NCBI RefSeq assembly: GCF_902506295.1
Contig: NZ_LR733312.1
Span: 124,001 to 188,000 of the forward strand
DNA length: 64,000 nucleotides
Source: Luteimonas sp. 9C
Lineage (GTDB): Bacteria; Pseudomonadota; Gammaproteobacteria; Xanthomonadales; Xanthomonadaceae
Reading direction: 5' to 3'
The first letter of the stretch is position 1. Each line of letters opens with the position of its first letter. A program made the position numbers and the translations under genes. A model generated the notes under the pieces. That model was not told the origin of the DNA. It worked only from the letters and a program-made list of their open reading frames with translations, and ran no database searches. Of this stretch, positions 19,672 to 27,623 are shown piece by piece.

Positions 19672-20466
19672 ATGGGCGAGCACACCCGCATCGACAACGA
19701 GAAACGCATCGCGCTGCTGATCGACGCCGACAACGCGCCGGCGGCGAAGATCGACGTGATCCTGGCCGAGGTCGCGCGTCACGGCGTGGCCAACGTGCGC
19801 CGCGCCTACGGCAACTGGAAGAGCCAGCATCTCGTGGGCTGGGAGAAGGTGCTGCACGAATACGCGATCCGCCCGATCCAGCAGTTCGCCTACAGCACCG
19901 GCAAGAACGCGTCCGACATGGCGATGGTCATCGACGCGATGGACCTGATGTACGCGCGCAATCTCGACGGCTTCGCGATCGTCTCCAGCGATGCCGACTT
20001 CACTCCGCTGGTGATGCGCCTGCGCAACGACGGGTATGCGGTCTACGGCTTCGGCCAGGAAAAAACCCCGACGCCCTTCGTCAAGGCGTGTTCGACCTTC
20101 CTGTACCTGGAGAAGCTGCGCGCGGCCGATGACGCCGACAGCGGCGGCACGACCAAGCCGCGGACGGGACGCGAACTGCAGGCCGATCGCGAACTGGTGC
20201 AGCTGCTGCGCAATGCGGTCTCCGCGGGCGCCGACGATGCGGGCTGGTCGCATCTGGGCGAAGTCGGCAGCCACGTGCGCAACCAGGGCTCGTTCGATGC
20301 GCGCAACTACGGCTACCGCAATCTCAGTGCGCTGATCGACGCGACCGGGCTGTTCGAAGTGCGCCGCGTCGGGCAGGCGGTCGAGATCCGCGAGGCGCCG
20401 AAGCAAGCGCCTGCGAAACAGGCTGCGCGTACGCGCGGACGTCGCAAACCGGCCAGCCCGGACTGA
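19672..20466 (+). CDS. NYN nuclease-domain protein with C-terminal LOTUS/OST-HTH domain
   Basis: Predicted RNA-processing enzyme of the LabA/DUF88 (limkain-b1-like NYN) group. 264 residues. The PIN-like acidic residues are in place: D18 and D20 in LLIDADN, Asp residues in MVIDAMDLMY, and D107/D109 in VSSDADFTPL. Residues about 175-245 form a winged-helix LOTUS/OST-HTH domain (WSHLGEVGSHVRNQGSF, then YRNLSALIDATGLFEV), thought to bind RNA. A basic tail follows. GGAGAA lies just before the ATG. Target RNA unknown. Confidence 0.85.
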   Translation: MGEHTRIDNEKRIALLIDADNAPAAKIDVILAEVARHGVANVRRAYGNWKSQHLVGWEKVLHEYAIRPIQQFAYSTGKNASDMAMVIDAMDLMYARNLDGFAIVSSDADFTPLVMRLRNDGYAVYGFGQEKTPTPFVKACSTFLYLEKLRAADDADSGGTTKPRTGRELQADRELVQLLRNAVSAGADDAGWSHLGEVGSHVRNQGSFDARNYGYRNLSALIDATGLFEVRRVGQAVEIREAPKQAPAKQAARTRGRRKPASPD

Positions 20467-20484
20467 CCCGCGCCGCCGGTCGGC

Positions 20485-22704
20485 TCAGTACAGATCGACC
20501 GGGTCCACATCCAGCGACCAGCGCGCGCGGCGCGCTTCGGGCAGGGCGTGGATCAGCGGGAGCGCCGCATCGAGAATCGCGTGCAGGCGCGGACGCTGGT
20601 CGGTGGCGATCAGCAGTTGCGCGCGATACACGCCTGCGCGGCGCGGCATCGGCGCGACCACCGGGCCATCGAGCAGCAGCGTCGGCATGCCGCTGGCGTC
20701 GCGCGCGGCATGCGGCGCGAGTACGCGGCGCGCGGCCTGCAGAAAGGCCATCGGCGGTTCGGCCTGCTGCGATTCGGCGCGCATCAGGGCCAGCGGCGCG
20801 AACGGCGGAAAGCCGGCCGCCTCGCGCTGCAGCAGTTCGTCGGCGGCGAAGGCGTGGTAGCCGCCACGGATCAGCGTCAGCAGCAAGGGATGCTCGGGAT
20901 GATGGGTCTGCAGCAGTACGGTGCCGGGCTTCTCCGCGCGACCGGCGCGCCCCGCGACCTGGATCAGCAGTTGCGCGAGTTTCTCGCCGGCGCGGAAGTC
21001 GGCCGAGAACAGGCCCTCGTCGATGCCGACCACGCACACCAGCGTGAGATTCGGCAGGTCGTGGCCCTTGGCCAGCATCTGCGTGCCGATCAGGATGCCG
21101 GGCTGGCTGCCGAGTTCACCCAGAAGCCCTTCGAGCGCATCGCGGCGGCGCGTGCTGCCGCGATCGATCCGCAGCACCGGCACGTCATCGAAGCGCGCGG
21201 CCAGCAGTTCCTCGATGCGTTCGGTACCCACGCCCTGCGGCTGCAGGCCGAGACTCGCGCAATCCGGACACGCCGGCGGCGCGCTCGCGCGATGCCCGCA
21301 GTGATGACACTGCAGCCGCCGACCGCCGGCGTGCACGGTCATCGGATGCGGGCGGTCGGGCGTGCTGCAGCGCGGGCAGTGCGCGCTCCAGCCACAGTCG
21401 TGGCACAGCAGCACCGGCGCGTAGCCGCGGCGGTTCTTGAACACCAGCACCTGGCCGCCGGCGGCGAGCGCGGCGGACATCGCGGCCAGCATTTCCGGCG
21501 ACAGGCCGGCCTCGAGCGGGCGCTTGCGCACGTCGAGCACGCGCACCGTCGGCGGTTTTGCCGCGCCCGCGCGGTGGGTCAGGCGCAGATGGGTGTAGCG
21601 GCCGGACACGGCGTTCTGCAGCGATTCCAGCGACGGCGTCGCGCTGCCCAGCAGCACCGGCACATCGAGCGCCTTGGCCCGCACCAGCGCGAAATCGCGC
21701 GCATGGTAACGGATGCCGTCCTGCTGCTTGTAGCTGCCGTCGTGTTCCTCGTCGACGACGATGAGGCCGGCGTCGGGCAGCGGCACGAACACCGCCGAAC
21801 GCGTGCCGACCACCACACGCGCTTCGCCGCGCGCCGCGGCCGCCCAGACCCGCGCGCGCTCGCCGTCCCCCAGGCCCGAATGCAGCGCGTGGACCGGCAC
21901 ACCCAGACGCGCGCGGAAACGCGCCAGTGTCTGCGGCGTCAGTCCGATCTCGGGCACCAGTACCAGCGCCTGCCGCCCGCGCGCCAGACAGTCGGCGATC
22001 GCCTGCAGGTAGACCTCGGTCTTGCCGCTGCCGGTCACCCCATCGAGCAGCATCGCGGCGAAACCGGTGCACGCGGCGACCGCATCGACCGCCTGCTGCT
22101 GTTCGTCGTGCAGCGCGGGGCCCGGCTGCGGCGTCGGCGCCAGCTGCGACGCCGGCACCGCGACGCGTTCGACCAGGCCGCGGCTTGCCAGCGTGCGCGC
22201 GGCGGCGCGCCAGCCGTCCAGCGCCAGATCCAGCGCGTCCTCGTCGCGCGGCGTGGCTGCGAGCAGGGCCGCCAGGCGTTGCGGGCGGCCGCCGGCCTTG
22301 AGACCGGACAGCGCGGTGTGGCCGGCCTCGGTCAGGCGCCAGGCCCAGGCGTGGGTGTCGGGCAGCGCGTCGCCGCGGCGCAGGGCGGCGGGCAGGGCCG
22401 TCGCCAGGACTTCGCCCAGCGGGGCATGGGTGTAGCGGGCCAGCCAGCGCAGCGACGCGGCGAGTTCGCCATGCAGCAGGGGCGTCCCGTCCAGCCATTC
22501 GAGGGCGGTACGCAGGGTCTGGGCGGGGTCGTCCGGCGGACCGACCGCGGCGACGACCCCGATCAGCTCGCGGGGGCCGAACGGAACCCGCACCCGCCGA
22601 CCGACGTCGTTTGGACCGGCCGGCGCACCGCCCGGCGCGCAGTAGTCGAACAGCCGTGGCAGCGGCACCGGCAGGGCGACCTGGAGGACGGAGGCGGCGG
22701 GCAT
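20485..22704 (-). CDS. priA: Primosomal replication-restart helicase
   Basis: DNA helicase that recognises stalled forks and reloads the replisome. 739 residues. The start at 22704 gives MPAASVLQVALPVPLPRLFDY, aligned with the E. coli N-terminus; an in-frame TTG at 22722 is possible. Walker A DGVTGSGKTEVYLQ, helicase box VVDEEHDGSYKQ, and the zinc-binding Cys pairs (CHDCG, CPRC, CHHCG, CPDC) between the helicase motifs are all present. Convergent with the NYN gene, 18 bp apart. Confidence 0.96.
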   Translation of the reverse strand: MPAASVLQVALPVPLPRLFDYCAPGGAPAGPNDVGRRVRVPFGPRELIGVVAAVGPPDDPAQTLRTALEWLDGTPLLHGELAASLRWLARYTHAPLGEVLATALPAALRRGDALPDTHAWAWRLTEAGHTALSGLKAGGRPQRLAALLAATPRDEDALDLALDGWRAAARTLASRGLVERVAVPASQLAPTPQPGPALHDEQQQAVDAVAACTGFAAMLLDGVTGSGKTEVYLQAIADCLARGRQALVLVPEIGLTPQTLARFRARLGVPVHALHSGLGDGERARVWAAAARGEARVVVGTRSAVFVPLPDAGLIVVDEEHDGSYKQQDGIRYHARDFALVRAKALDVPVLLGSATPSLESLQNAVSGRYTHLRLTHRAGAAKPPTVRVLDVRKRPLEAGLSPEMLAAMSAALAAGGQVLVFKNRRGYAPVLLCHDCGWSAHCPRCSTPDRPHPMTVHAGGRRLQCHHCGHRASAPPACPDCASLGLQPQGVGTERIEELLAARFDDVPVLRIDRGSTRRRDALEGLLGELGSQPGILIGTQMLAKGHDLPNLTLVCVVGIDEGLFSADFRAGEKLAQLLIQVAGRAGRAEKPGTVLLQTHHPEHPLLLTLIRGGYHAFAADELLQREAAGFPPFAPLALMRAESQQAEPPMAFLQAARRVLAPHAARDASGMPTLLLDGPVVAPMPRRAGVYRAQLLIATDQRPRLHAILDAALPLIHALPEARRARWSLDVDPVDLY

Positions 22705-23141
22705 CGGAGCGGTCACCGGCAAAGTCTATCGGGTCGCCCGCATGCGTCGATCATTTGCGCGCGGAACCTCGCTTGACTTGGACGTTGTGGCTGCAAGTGC
22801 CCGAAAGAAAAGGGATTGCCGCTTATCCACATGTTCTGTGGATAAGCCTGTGCATACACGCCCCGGATTGCGACGTTAAGCGGTATTCAGTGGGGTAGAC
22901 GCGTGCTTGGACAAAAAAGTGCCATATCGGAAATTCCTATCGAGATCAATGGCTTGGCCGTGAAACATTGTTGTCATGCAGCATGTGCAGGCGGTCATCT
23001 TCAGCTGGGTGACAGCGTTGTGAACCCTGTGAACAACCACTTGCGCGCTTCCCGGCCTGTGGAACGTTTCCGGCGCCGGCTGTCAAGAGTGGGTCAATCG
23101 CGTCGGGTGGCTATGATGCGCGGTCTCCAACGTCGGCCCCG
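22705..23141. other. Gene-free 437 bp region between priA and the sigma-like gene
   Basis: Noticeably richer in A/T than its surroundings (about 22,780-22,980). Besides the DnaA-box pair it has a direct repeat TGTGAAC at 23019-23025 and 23028-23034 and TGTGGAAC at 23058-23065. It must hold the divergent promoters of priA and the sigma-like gene. One short open frame (22903-23145) is not protein-like. Confidence 0.6.
22821..22847. promoter_or_regulatory. Inverted pair of consensus DnaA boxes
   Basis: Two perfect TTATCCACA boxes face each other (22823-22831 on plus, 22845-22837 on minus) across a 5-bp spacer; with two flanking bases each the arms are 11 bp, GCTTATCCACA and its complement. This is the strict bacterial DnaA consensus. 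It lies about 120 bp upstream of priA on its promoter side. It could regulate priA or titrate DnaA; the hairpin it forms has no U-tract, so it is not an obvious terminator. Confidence 0.6.
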
Positions 23142-24137
23142 ATGAGCACGTCTTCCCAGTCAGCGCCCCCCGCCATGTCGTCCGCCGTTGCCGCGTTCTT
23201 GCGCGGGGTGGAGCGGCGAGCGGCCGCGTTCGCGCAGTGGCAGAGCGGCGACATCGAAACCGGGGATGCCGCGCTGGCCGCCGCGATGACCGATTTCGGC
23301 CAGCTGGCGACCAATACGCCGTTCCCCGACTGGCCCCGCCGGTTCTGGGCGCAGCTGCTGGCCGCGCCCGCGCTGCGCGCGCCGGCGGTGCTGCCCGACG
23401 ACGCCGACGGCTTGCCCGCCCTGGCCGGCCTGTCGGGCGGTCCCAGGGTCACGGTGCTGCTGCGGATGGTGGCCGGGCTGCCGGAGCACGAGGCGGCTGC
23501 GGTGCTGGGCGTGACCCGGGCCACGTACCGGCTGGGTCTTCAGCGCGCACTCCCGCATCGCGAGGACGGCAGTCCCGACCCCGAGGCCTGGCGCCGCATC
23601 GCCGAGGCCGCCCAGGCGGCGATCCGCGCGCTGCCGCCCGACCGGCTGGCGCGCCTGGCCGGCCTGCGCGAAGCGGCGCTGCGCGGCCAGGTGCCGCCGC
23701 TGCGCCGGTTTCCCCTGCAGCGTGCGGTCGTCGCGCCGCCGCCGGTGGAGGCCGCCGCGCCGGCGGCGCGGACCCGGGCACGCTGGCTGTGGCCGGCGCA
23801 GGCGCTGGTTCTGCTTGCGATGCTCGCCGCGCTGGCCTGGACCTGGCGCGACGCCTGGCCGGGTGGCGGCCTCGACGACGACACGACGATCCGGATCGAA
23901 GCGCTGCCCGACGCGCAGGCGCCGGCGGCGACCTACGACGCCGAGGTCGCGCTGCTGACCGCACCCGATTTCGATCTGTTGACCGAGGCCGACGCCGCCA
24001 CATGGCGCGAGGACCCGGCGTTCTACGCGTGGTTGTCCACGCAGATCGAAGCGCCGGTCGACGACACCCGGGATGCCCATCTCGACGCCGTTCCCGACAC
24101 CGCCGACGGCATGGAGACCACCGATGCCGATCTCTGA
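23142..24137 (+). CDS. Membrane-anchored protein with sigma-70 region-4-like HTH
   Basis: Function not established. 331 residues: an N-terminal helical part that looks like a worn sigma region 2 (FLRGVERRAAAFAQWQSGD), a clear region-4-like helix-turn-helix at about 102-137 (LLRMVAGLPEHEAAAVLGV then TRATYRLGLQRAL), a basic Pro-rich linker, one transmembrane helix at about 215-234, and an acidic C-terminal tail of about 95 residues predicted to be periplasmic. No promoter-melting aromatics are recognisable. It overlaps the DUF3106 gene by 14 bp, so the two are coupled. It could be an anti-sigma-like or degenerate ECF protein rather than a true sigma factor. Confidence 0.65.
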   Translation: MSTSSQSAPPAMSSAVAAFLRGVERRAAAFAQWQSGDIETGDAALAAAMTDFGQLATNTPFPDWPRRFWAQLLAAPALRAPAVLPDDADGLPALAGLSGGPRVTVLLRMVAGLPEHEAAAVLGVTRATYRLGLQRALPHREDGSPDPEAWRRIAEAAQAAIRALPPDRLARLAGLREAALRGQVPPLRRFPLQRAVVAPPPVEAAAPAARTRARWLWPAQALVLLAMLAALAWTWRDAWPGGGLDDDTTIRIEALPDAQAPAATYDAEVALLTAPDFDLLTEADAATWREDPAFYAWLSTQIEAPVDDTRDAHLDAVPDTADGMETTDADL

Positions 24138-24762
24138 GCGCATGTGGCGCTGCGCCGGCGTCGCGCTGCTGCTCGTCGCGCCGCTCGCCCAGGCTGCGCT
24201 GCCGGCGGCGCTGCAGGCCGACACCCTGCCGGCCGCCGAGCGCACCCGGCTCGAGGCCCGCGCCGCGCGCCTGGCGCAGATGACGCCTGCCGAACGCGAC
24301 GCCCTGCAGGCGCGTCTCGCGGCCTGGCAGATCCTGCCGGCGAGCGAACGCGTGCGCCGGCGGATCGCCTGGCAGGCGGCCGACGCGTTGCCGCACGCCG
24401 AGCGCATGGAGCTGCAACAGGCCGCCGCGCATTTCGAAACCCTGCCCGAACCCGAGCAACGCGCGTTGCGCCTGGCCTTCGAGCAGCTCGATCTCGGCCT
24501 GCGTCGTGGCTGGCTGCTGGGTCCGGTGCTCGGGGCCGACTGGCCGCGGCTGCATCCGCTGTTTTCCGCGATGCCCGAAGTGCAGCGCGCGCCGGCCCTG
24601 CTGGCGTTGCGTGCGACCTCGCTACAGGCGCGCGACGATCTGGCCGCACTCGCGCAGCGCACGCCGCCCCACGAACGCGACGCGCTGCGGGCGCAGTGGC
24701 TGGCGGTGCCGGCCGATGCGCGTGACGCGTGGCTGCGCGCCCGGGTGGCCGGCGCGCCCTGA
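24124..24762 (+). CDS. DUF3106-domain exported protein
   Basis: Function unknown. 212 residues. Signal peptide with cleavage near APLAQAA (residues about 20-26), then helical repeats built around LAQMTPAERDALQARLAAW and TLPEPEQRALRLAFEQL, the DUF3106 pattern of Pro-Glu-Arg helix caps, resembling Spy/CpxP-like periplasmic helical proteins in style only. Its start lies inside the end of the sigma-like gene, pointing to a two-component periplasm/membrane unit. Confidence 0.75.
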   Translation: MPISERMWRCAGVALLLVAPLAQAALPAALQADTLPAAERTRLEARAARLAQMTPAERDALQARLAAWQILPASERVRRRIAWQAADALPHAERMELQQAAAHFETLPEPEQRALRLAFEQLDLGLRRGWLLGPVLGADWPRLHPLFSAMPEVQRAPALLALRATSLQARDDLAALAQRTPPHERDALRAQWLAVPADARDAWLRARVAGAP

Positions 24763-24780
24763 CGTGCTGCGGGCGCGCCG

Positions 24781-25947
24781 CTAGAGCGCGTACAGCGCGT
24801 AGCCCGCCATCGGGATCGCGACGCTGAGGAACAGCGCGAAATACAGCACGCCGATGACGGCGAACTTGACCAGGGTCCAGGGCCACGACTGGCCGTAGAC
24901 GCGCTTCTGCATCAGCAGCAGGTACACCGGCATCGCCCACAGCAGCAGCGACTGCAGCAGGCCGACGGCCCCGGTCGCCCACGCGGCGTGCGCCGCCAGC
25001 CACGGCGTCACCAGCGCGGTGCAGAACAGCAGCAGCAGACCCAGCATCAGCGCCGCGTGGCTGTAGAGACCGACCACGACGTGTTCGAGATAGAGCCGGC
25101 GCTGGAACAGGTAAAGCAGCTTCAGCAGCACCGCGAACAGCGGCACCAGGATGAAGAGTGCGGTCGGCGCCACGCCGAGGACCGCGCGGGCATAGGCCTG
25201 GGGATCGTCGCGCAGGCGCGTGATGTTGCGTTCGATGCGTTCGCCGACGGGACCGCCGATGGTCGGCGGACCGGCCGACGGGCTGTCTGCCTCGGGCGGC
25301 GCAACCGGATCGGCGGTTCCGACGGGCGACTCCGCGGCGGCGGGTGCATCAGGGGTGGTTGCATCCAGGGCGACGCCGCCGGGCGCGAGTTCCGCGATGC
25401 GCGTCTCGGCCTGTGCCCGCACCTGCGCCGCGGCGATGTCCAGCTGCGGCGTCACCCCGGGCAGGGCGCCCAGGGTGCGCCGGGTCTCGGCGATCCCGGC
25501 CAGCGCGTCGTTGCGCATCGTCTGCACGTCGTCCACCGTCTGCGCCTGCGAGAACTCCGTGGCGACGTCGTCGGTGCGGACCATCTGGCCGGCATCGAGG
25601 TCCTGCATCGCATCCTGGACAACGAACTTCGCGATGAAGAACGTCAGCAGCGTCAGGATCACGAACAGGCGCATCGGTGCCACGTAGCGCACGCGGTGGC
25701 CGCCGAGGTAGCGGTTGGCGATGCGGCCGGGCACGAAGAGATCGCGCACCGTGCGGAAGATCCGGCCGTCGAGATGCCAGAACGACTCGAACACTTCCTC
25801 CACCGCGTGGGCGACGTGGCGGACCGGGCTGTGCGTGGACTGGCCGCAGGCATGGCAGAAGTCGCCGTGCAGCGGCGTGCCGCAGTTCTCGCAGGCGGAC
25901 GGATGCGCGTCCTCGGACGGCAGCGGCGGCAGGGCGGCGTGTGACAT
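24781..25947 (-). CDS. DUF3667 zinc-ribbon membrane protein
   Basis: Function unknown. 388 residues. N-terminal zinc ribbon with Cys at 19, 22, 31 and 34 (CENCGTPLHGDFCHACG), the DUF3667 block with RTVRDLFVPGR and GHRVRYVAPMRLFVILTLLTF ending in a first membrane helix, then an insert of about 140 residues rich in Ala, Pro and Gln that should lie in the periplasm, and about four C-terminal membrane helices. Ends 18 bp from the convergent DUF3106 gene; divergent from the MATE gene. Confidence 0.8.
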   Translation of the reverse strand: MSHAALPPLPSEDAHPSACENCGTPLHGDFCHACGQSTHSPVRHVAHAVEEVFESFWHLDGRIFRTVRDLFVPGRIANRYLGGHRVRYVAPMRLFVILTLLTFFIAKFVVQDAMQDLDAGQMVRTDDVATEFSQAQTVDDVQTMRNDALAGIAETRRTLGALPGVTPQLDIAAAQVRAQAETRIAELAPGGVALDATTPDAPAAAESPVGTADPVAPPEADSPSAGPPTIGGPVGERIERNITRLRDDPQAYARAVLGVAPTALFILVPLFAVLLKLLYLFQRRLYLEHVVVGLYSHAALMLGLLLLFCTALVTPWLAAHAAWATGAVGLLQSLLLWAMPVYLLLMQKRVYGQSWPWTLVKFAVIGVLYFALFLSVAIPMAGYALYAL

Positions 25948-26127
25948 GCGCGAACGGATTCCTGGCAAGGCCGCGGCGGCGCGGCCGCGGACACGGAAGA
26001 AGACGGGGTTGGATCGACGCGCGTGTCGCTCCCCTGCGCGGCGTGGGGCTAGAATGCCCGTCCTTCGCGCCCCGGTGCCAGCGCACGCATCCGTCGTCCG
26101 CGCGGCCGCAGTCGCAGAGCCGTCTCC

Positions 26128-27507
26128 ATGTCTTCCGCAATCACGCCGCCGCCCTTCGGTCACGAAGTGCGGCGCACCGCCGTTCTGGCGGCCCCGCTGG
26201 TCGCCGGCCACGTCGCCACCGGCCTGATCGGCTTCGTCGATTCCGTCATCGCCGGCCACCACGGCACCGCCACGCTGGCGGCGGTCGCGGTGGGGACGGC
26301 GATCTTCTGGCTGCCCTTGATGGTGCCGATGGGCACGCTGATGGCGGTGCCGCCGTCGGTGTCGCAGCTCGACGGCGAAGGCCGCCATGCCGAAGTCGGC
26401 CCGCTGTTCCGGCAGGCGCTGTGGCTGGCGGCGGCGCTCGGCGTGGCGCTGTTCGGCCTGCTGACGCTGCTGGCCGCCGGGCTGGGCCCGTTCGGGATCG
26501 CGCCCGACATCGTGCCGGGCGCGACCGCATTCCTGCACGGCATCCGCTGGGGCGTGCCGGCGCTGACGCTGTATTTCTGCATGCGCTATCTCAGCGACGG
26601 CCTGCACTGGACACTGCCGACGATGGTGTTCGGCTTCGGTGGACTCGTCGTACTGGTGCCGATGGGCTATGCGCTCGCGTTCGGCTGGGGCCCGTTCCCC
26701 GAGGGCGGCGCCGGCGGCCTGGGCATCGCCTCGGCGATCATGATGTGGACCCAGTCGGCCGCCTTCGCGCTGTACCTGGCGCTGTCGAAGCGGTTCGCGC
26801 GCTACCAGCTGTTCACCCGCTTCGACCCGCCGCGCCGGGCGGAGATCGCCGCGCTGCTGCGCACCGGCTTGCCGATCGGCGTGACGGTGACGATGGAGGG
26901 CAGCCTGTTCGTGGTGACCGCGCTGCTGATCGGCCGGCTCGGCGAACTCGAGGCGGCCGCGCACCAGATCGCGATCAACGTCGCCGCGCTCTGCTTCATG
27001 GTGCCGTTCGGCCTGGCCGAGGCGACCACCGTCCGCGTGGGGAATGCGATCGGCCGCGGCCTCGGCAGCGCCGGGGTGCGGCGTGCGGGGTTCGCAGGTC
27101 TGACGCTGGTGCTGGTCACCCAGACGGTCTCGGGCGTGCTGCTGTTGCTGGGCCACGACCACGTCGTGCGCATCTACACCGAAGACGCCGCCGTCGCCGC
27201 GCTCGCCGGCTCGCTGCTGCTCTACGCCGCCGCGTTCCAGTTTCCCGACGGCATCCAGGCGCTGTCGGCCGGCGCGCTGCGTGGGCTCAAGGACACGCGC
27301 GTGCCGATGGTCCTCGCCGCGGCGGCGTACTGGGGCGTGGGCATGGCGCTGGGCGCGACGCTCGGTCTGGGACTGGGCTGGGGACCGAAGGGCATGTGGA
27401 TCGGCCTGATCGCCGGGCTGACCGTGGCCGCCGTCCTGCTGGGCGCCCGGTTCCTGCGCAGCAGCCGGCATGTGCCGGCGCCCGCTGCATCTCCGACGGC
27501 ACAGTGA
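26128..27507 (+). CDS. MATE-family multidrug efflux transporter (NorM-like)
   Basis: Cation-coupled drug/toxin exporter of the inner membrane. 459 residues with twelve hydrophobic segments in two related halves. MATE landmarks: LIGFVDSVIAGHHGTATLAAVAVG in the first half, MEGSLFVVTALLIGRLG with AAHQIAINVAALCFM in the second, and the FQFPDGIQALSAGALRGLKDTR segment late. A TAGAAT -10 element is at 26050-26055. Substrate cannot be deduced. Confidence 0.9.
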   Translation: MSSAITPPPFGHEVRRTAVLAAPLVAGHVATGLIGFVDSVIAGHHGTATLAAVAVGTAIFWLPLMVPMGTLMAVPPSVSQLDGEGRHAEVGPLFRQALWLAAALGVALFGLLTLLAAGLGPFGIAPDIVPGATAFLHGIRWGVPALTLYFCMRYLSDGLHWTLPTMVFGFGGLVVLVPMGYALAFGWGPFPEGGAGGLGIASAIMMWTQSAAFALYLALSKRFARYQLFTRFDPPRRAEIAALLRTGLPIGVTVTMEGSLFVVTALLIGRLGELEAAAHQIAINVAALCFMVPFGLAEATTVRVGNAIGRGLGSAGVRRAGFAGLTLVLVTQTVSGVLLLLGHDHVVRIYTEDAAVAALAGSLLLYAAAFQFPDGIQALSAGALRGLKDTRVPMVLAAAAYWGVGMALGATLGLGLGWGPKGMWIGLIAGLTVAAVLLGARFLRSSRHVPAPAASPTAQ

Positions 27508-27623
27508 CGACCGGCGCATGCATTGGCCTGCCGCGCCCGGTAGGCTGCCTCCTGGGATGGACCCAGGCCGCACCGCTGCCGGCGGCCACGACCCGATAAT
27601 TTTCTGATGGAGCCGTTTTCCGC

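Noticed and set aside
20548-22776. Plus-strand open frame of 742 codons across priA
   Set aside because: Shadow of priA; Arg/Gln/Ala-rich without family features.
22821-23141. Chromosomal origin (oriC)
   Set aside because: Only two perfect DnaA boxes, no dnaA, dnaN, gyrB or parAB nearby, and no strong AT-rich unwinding element.
22903-23145. 80-codon open frame in the priA upstream gap
   Set aside because: No ribosome site, low-quality codon use, and it ends inside the start of the sigma-like gene.
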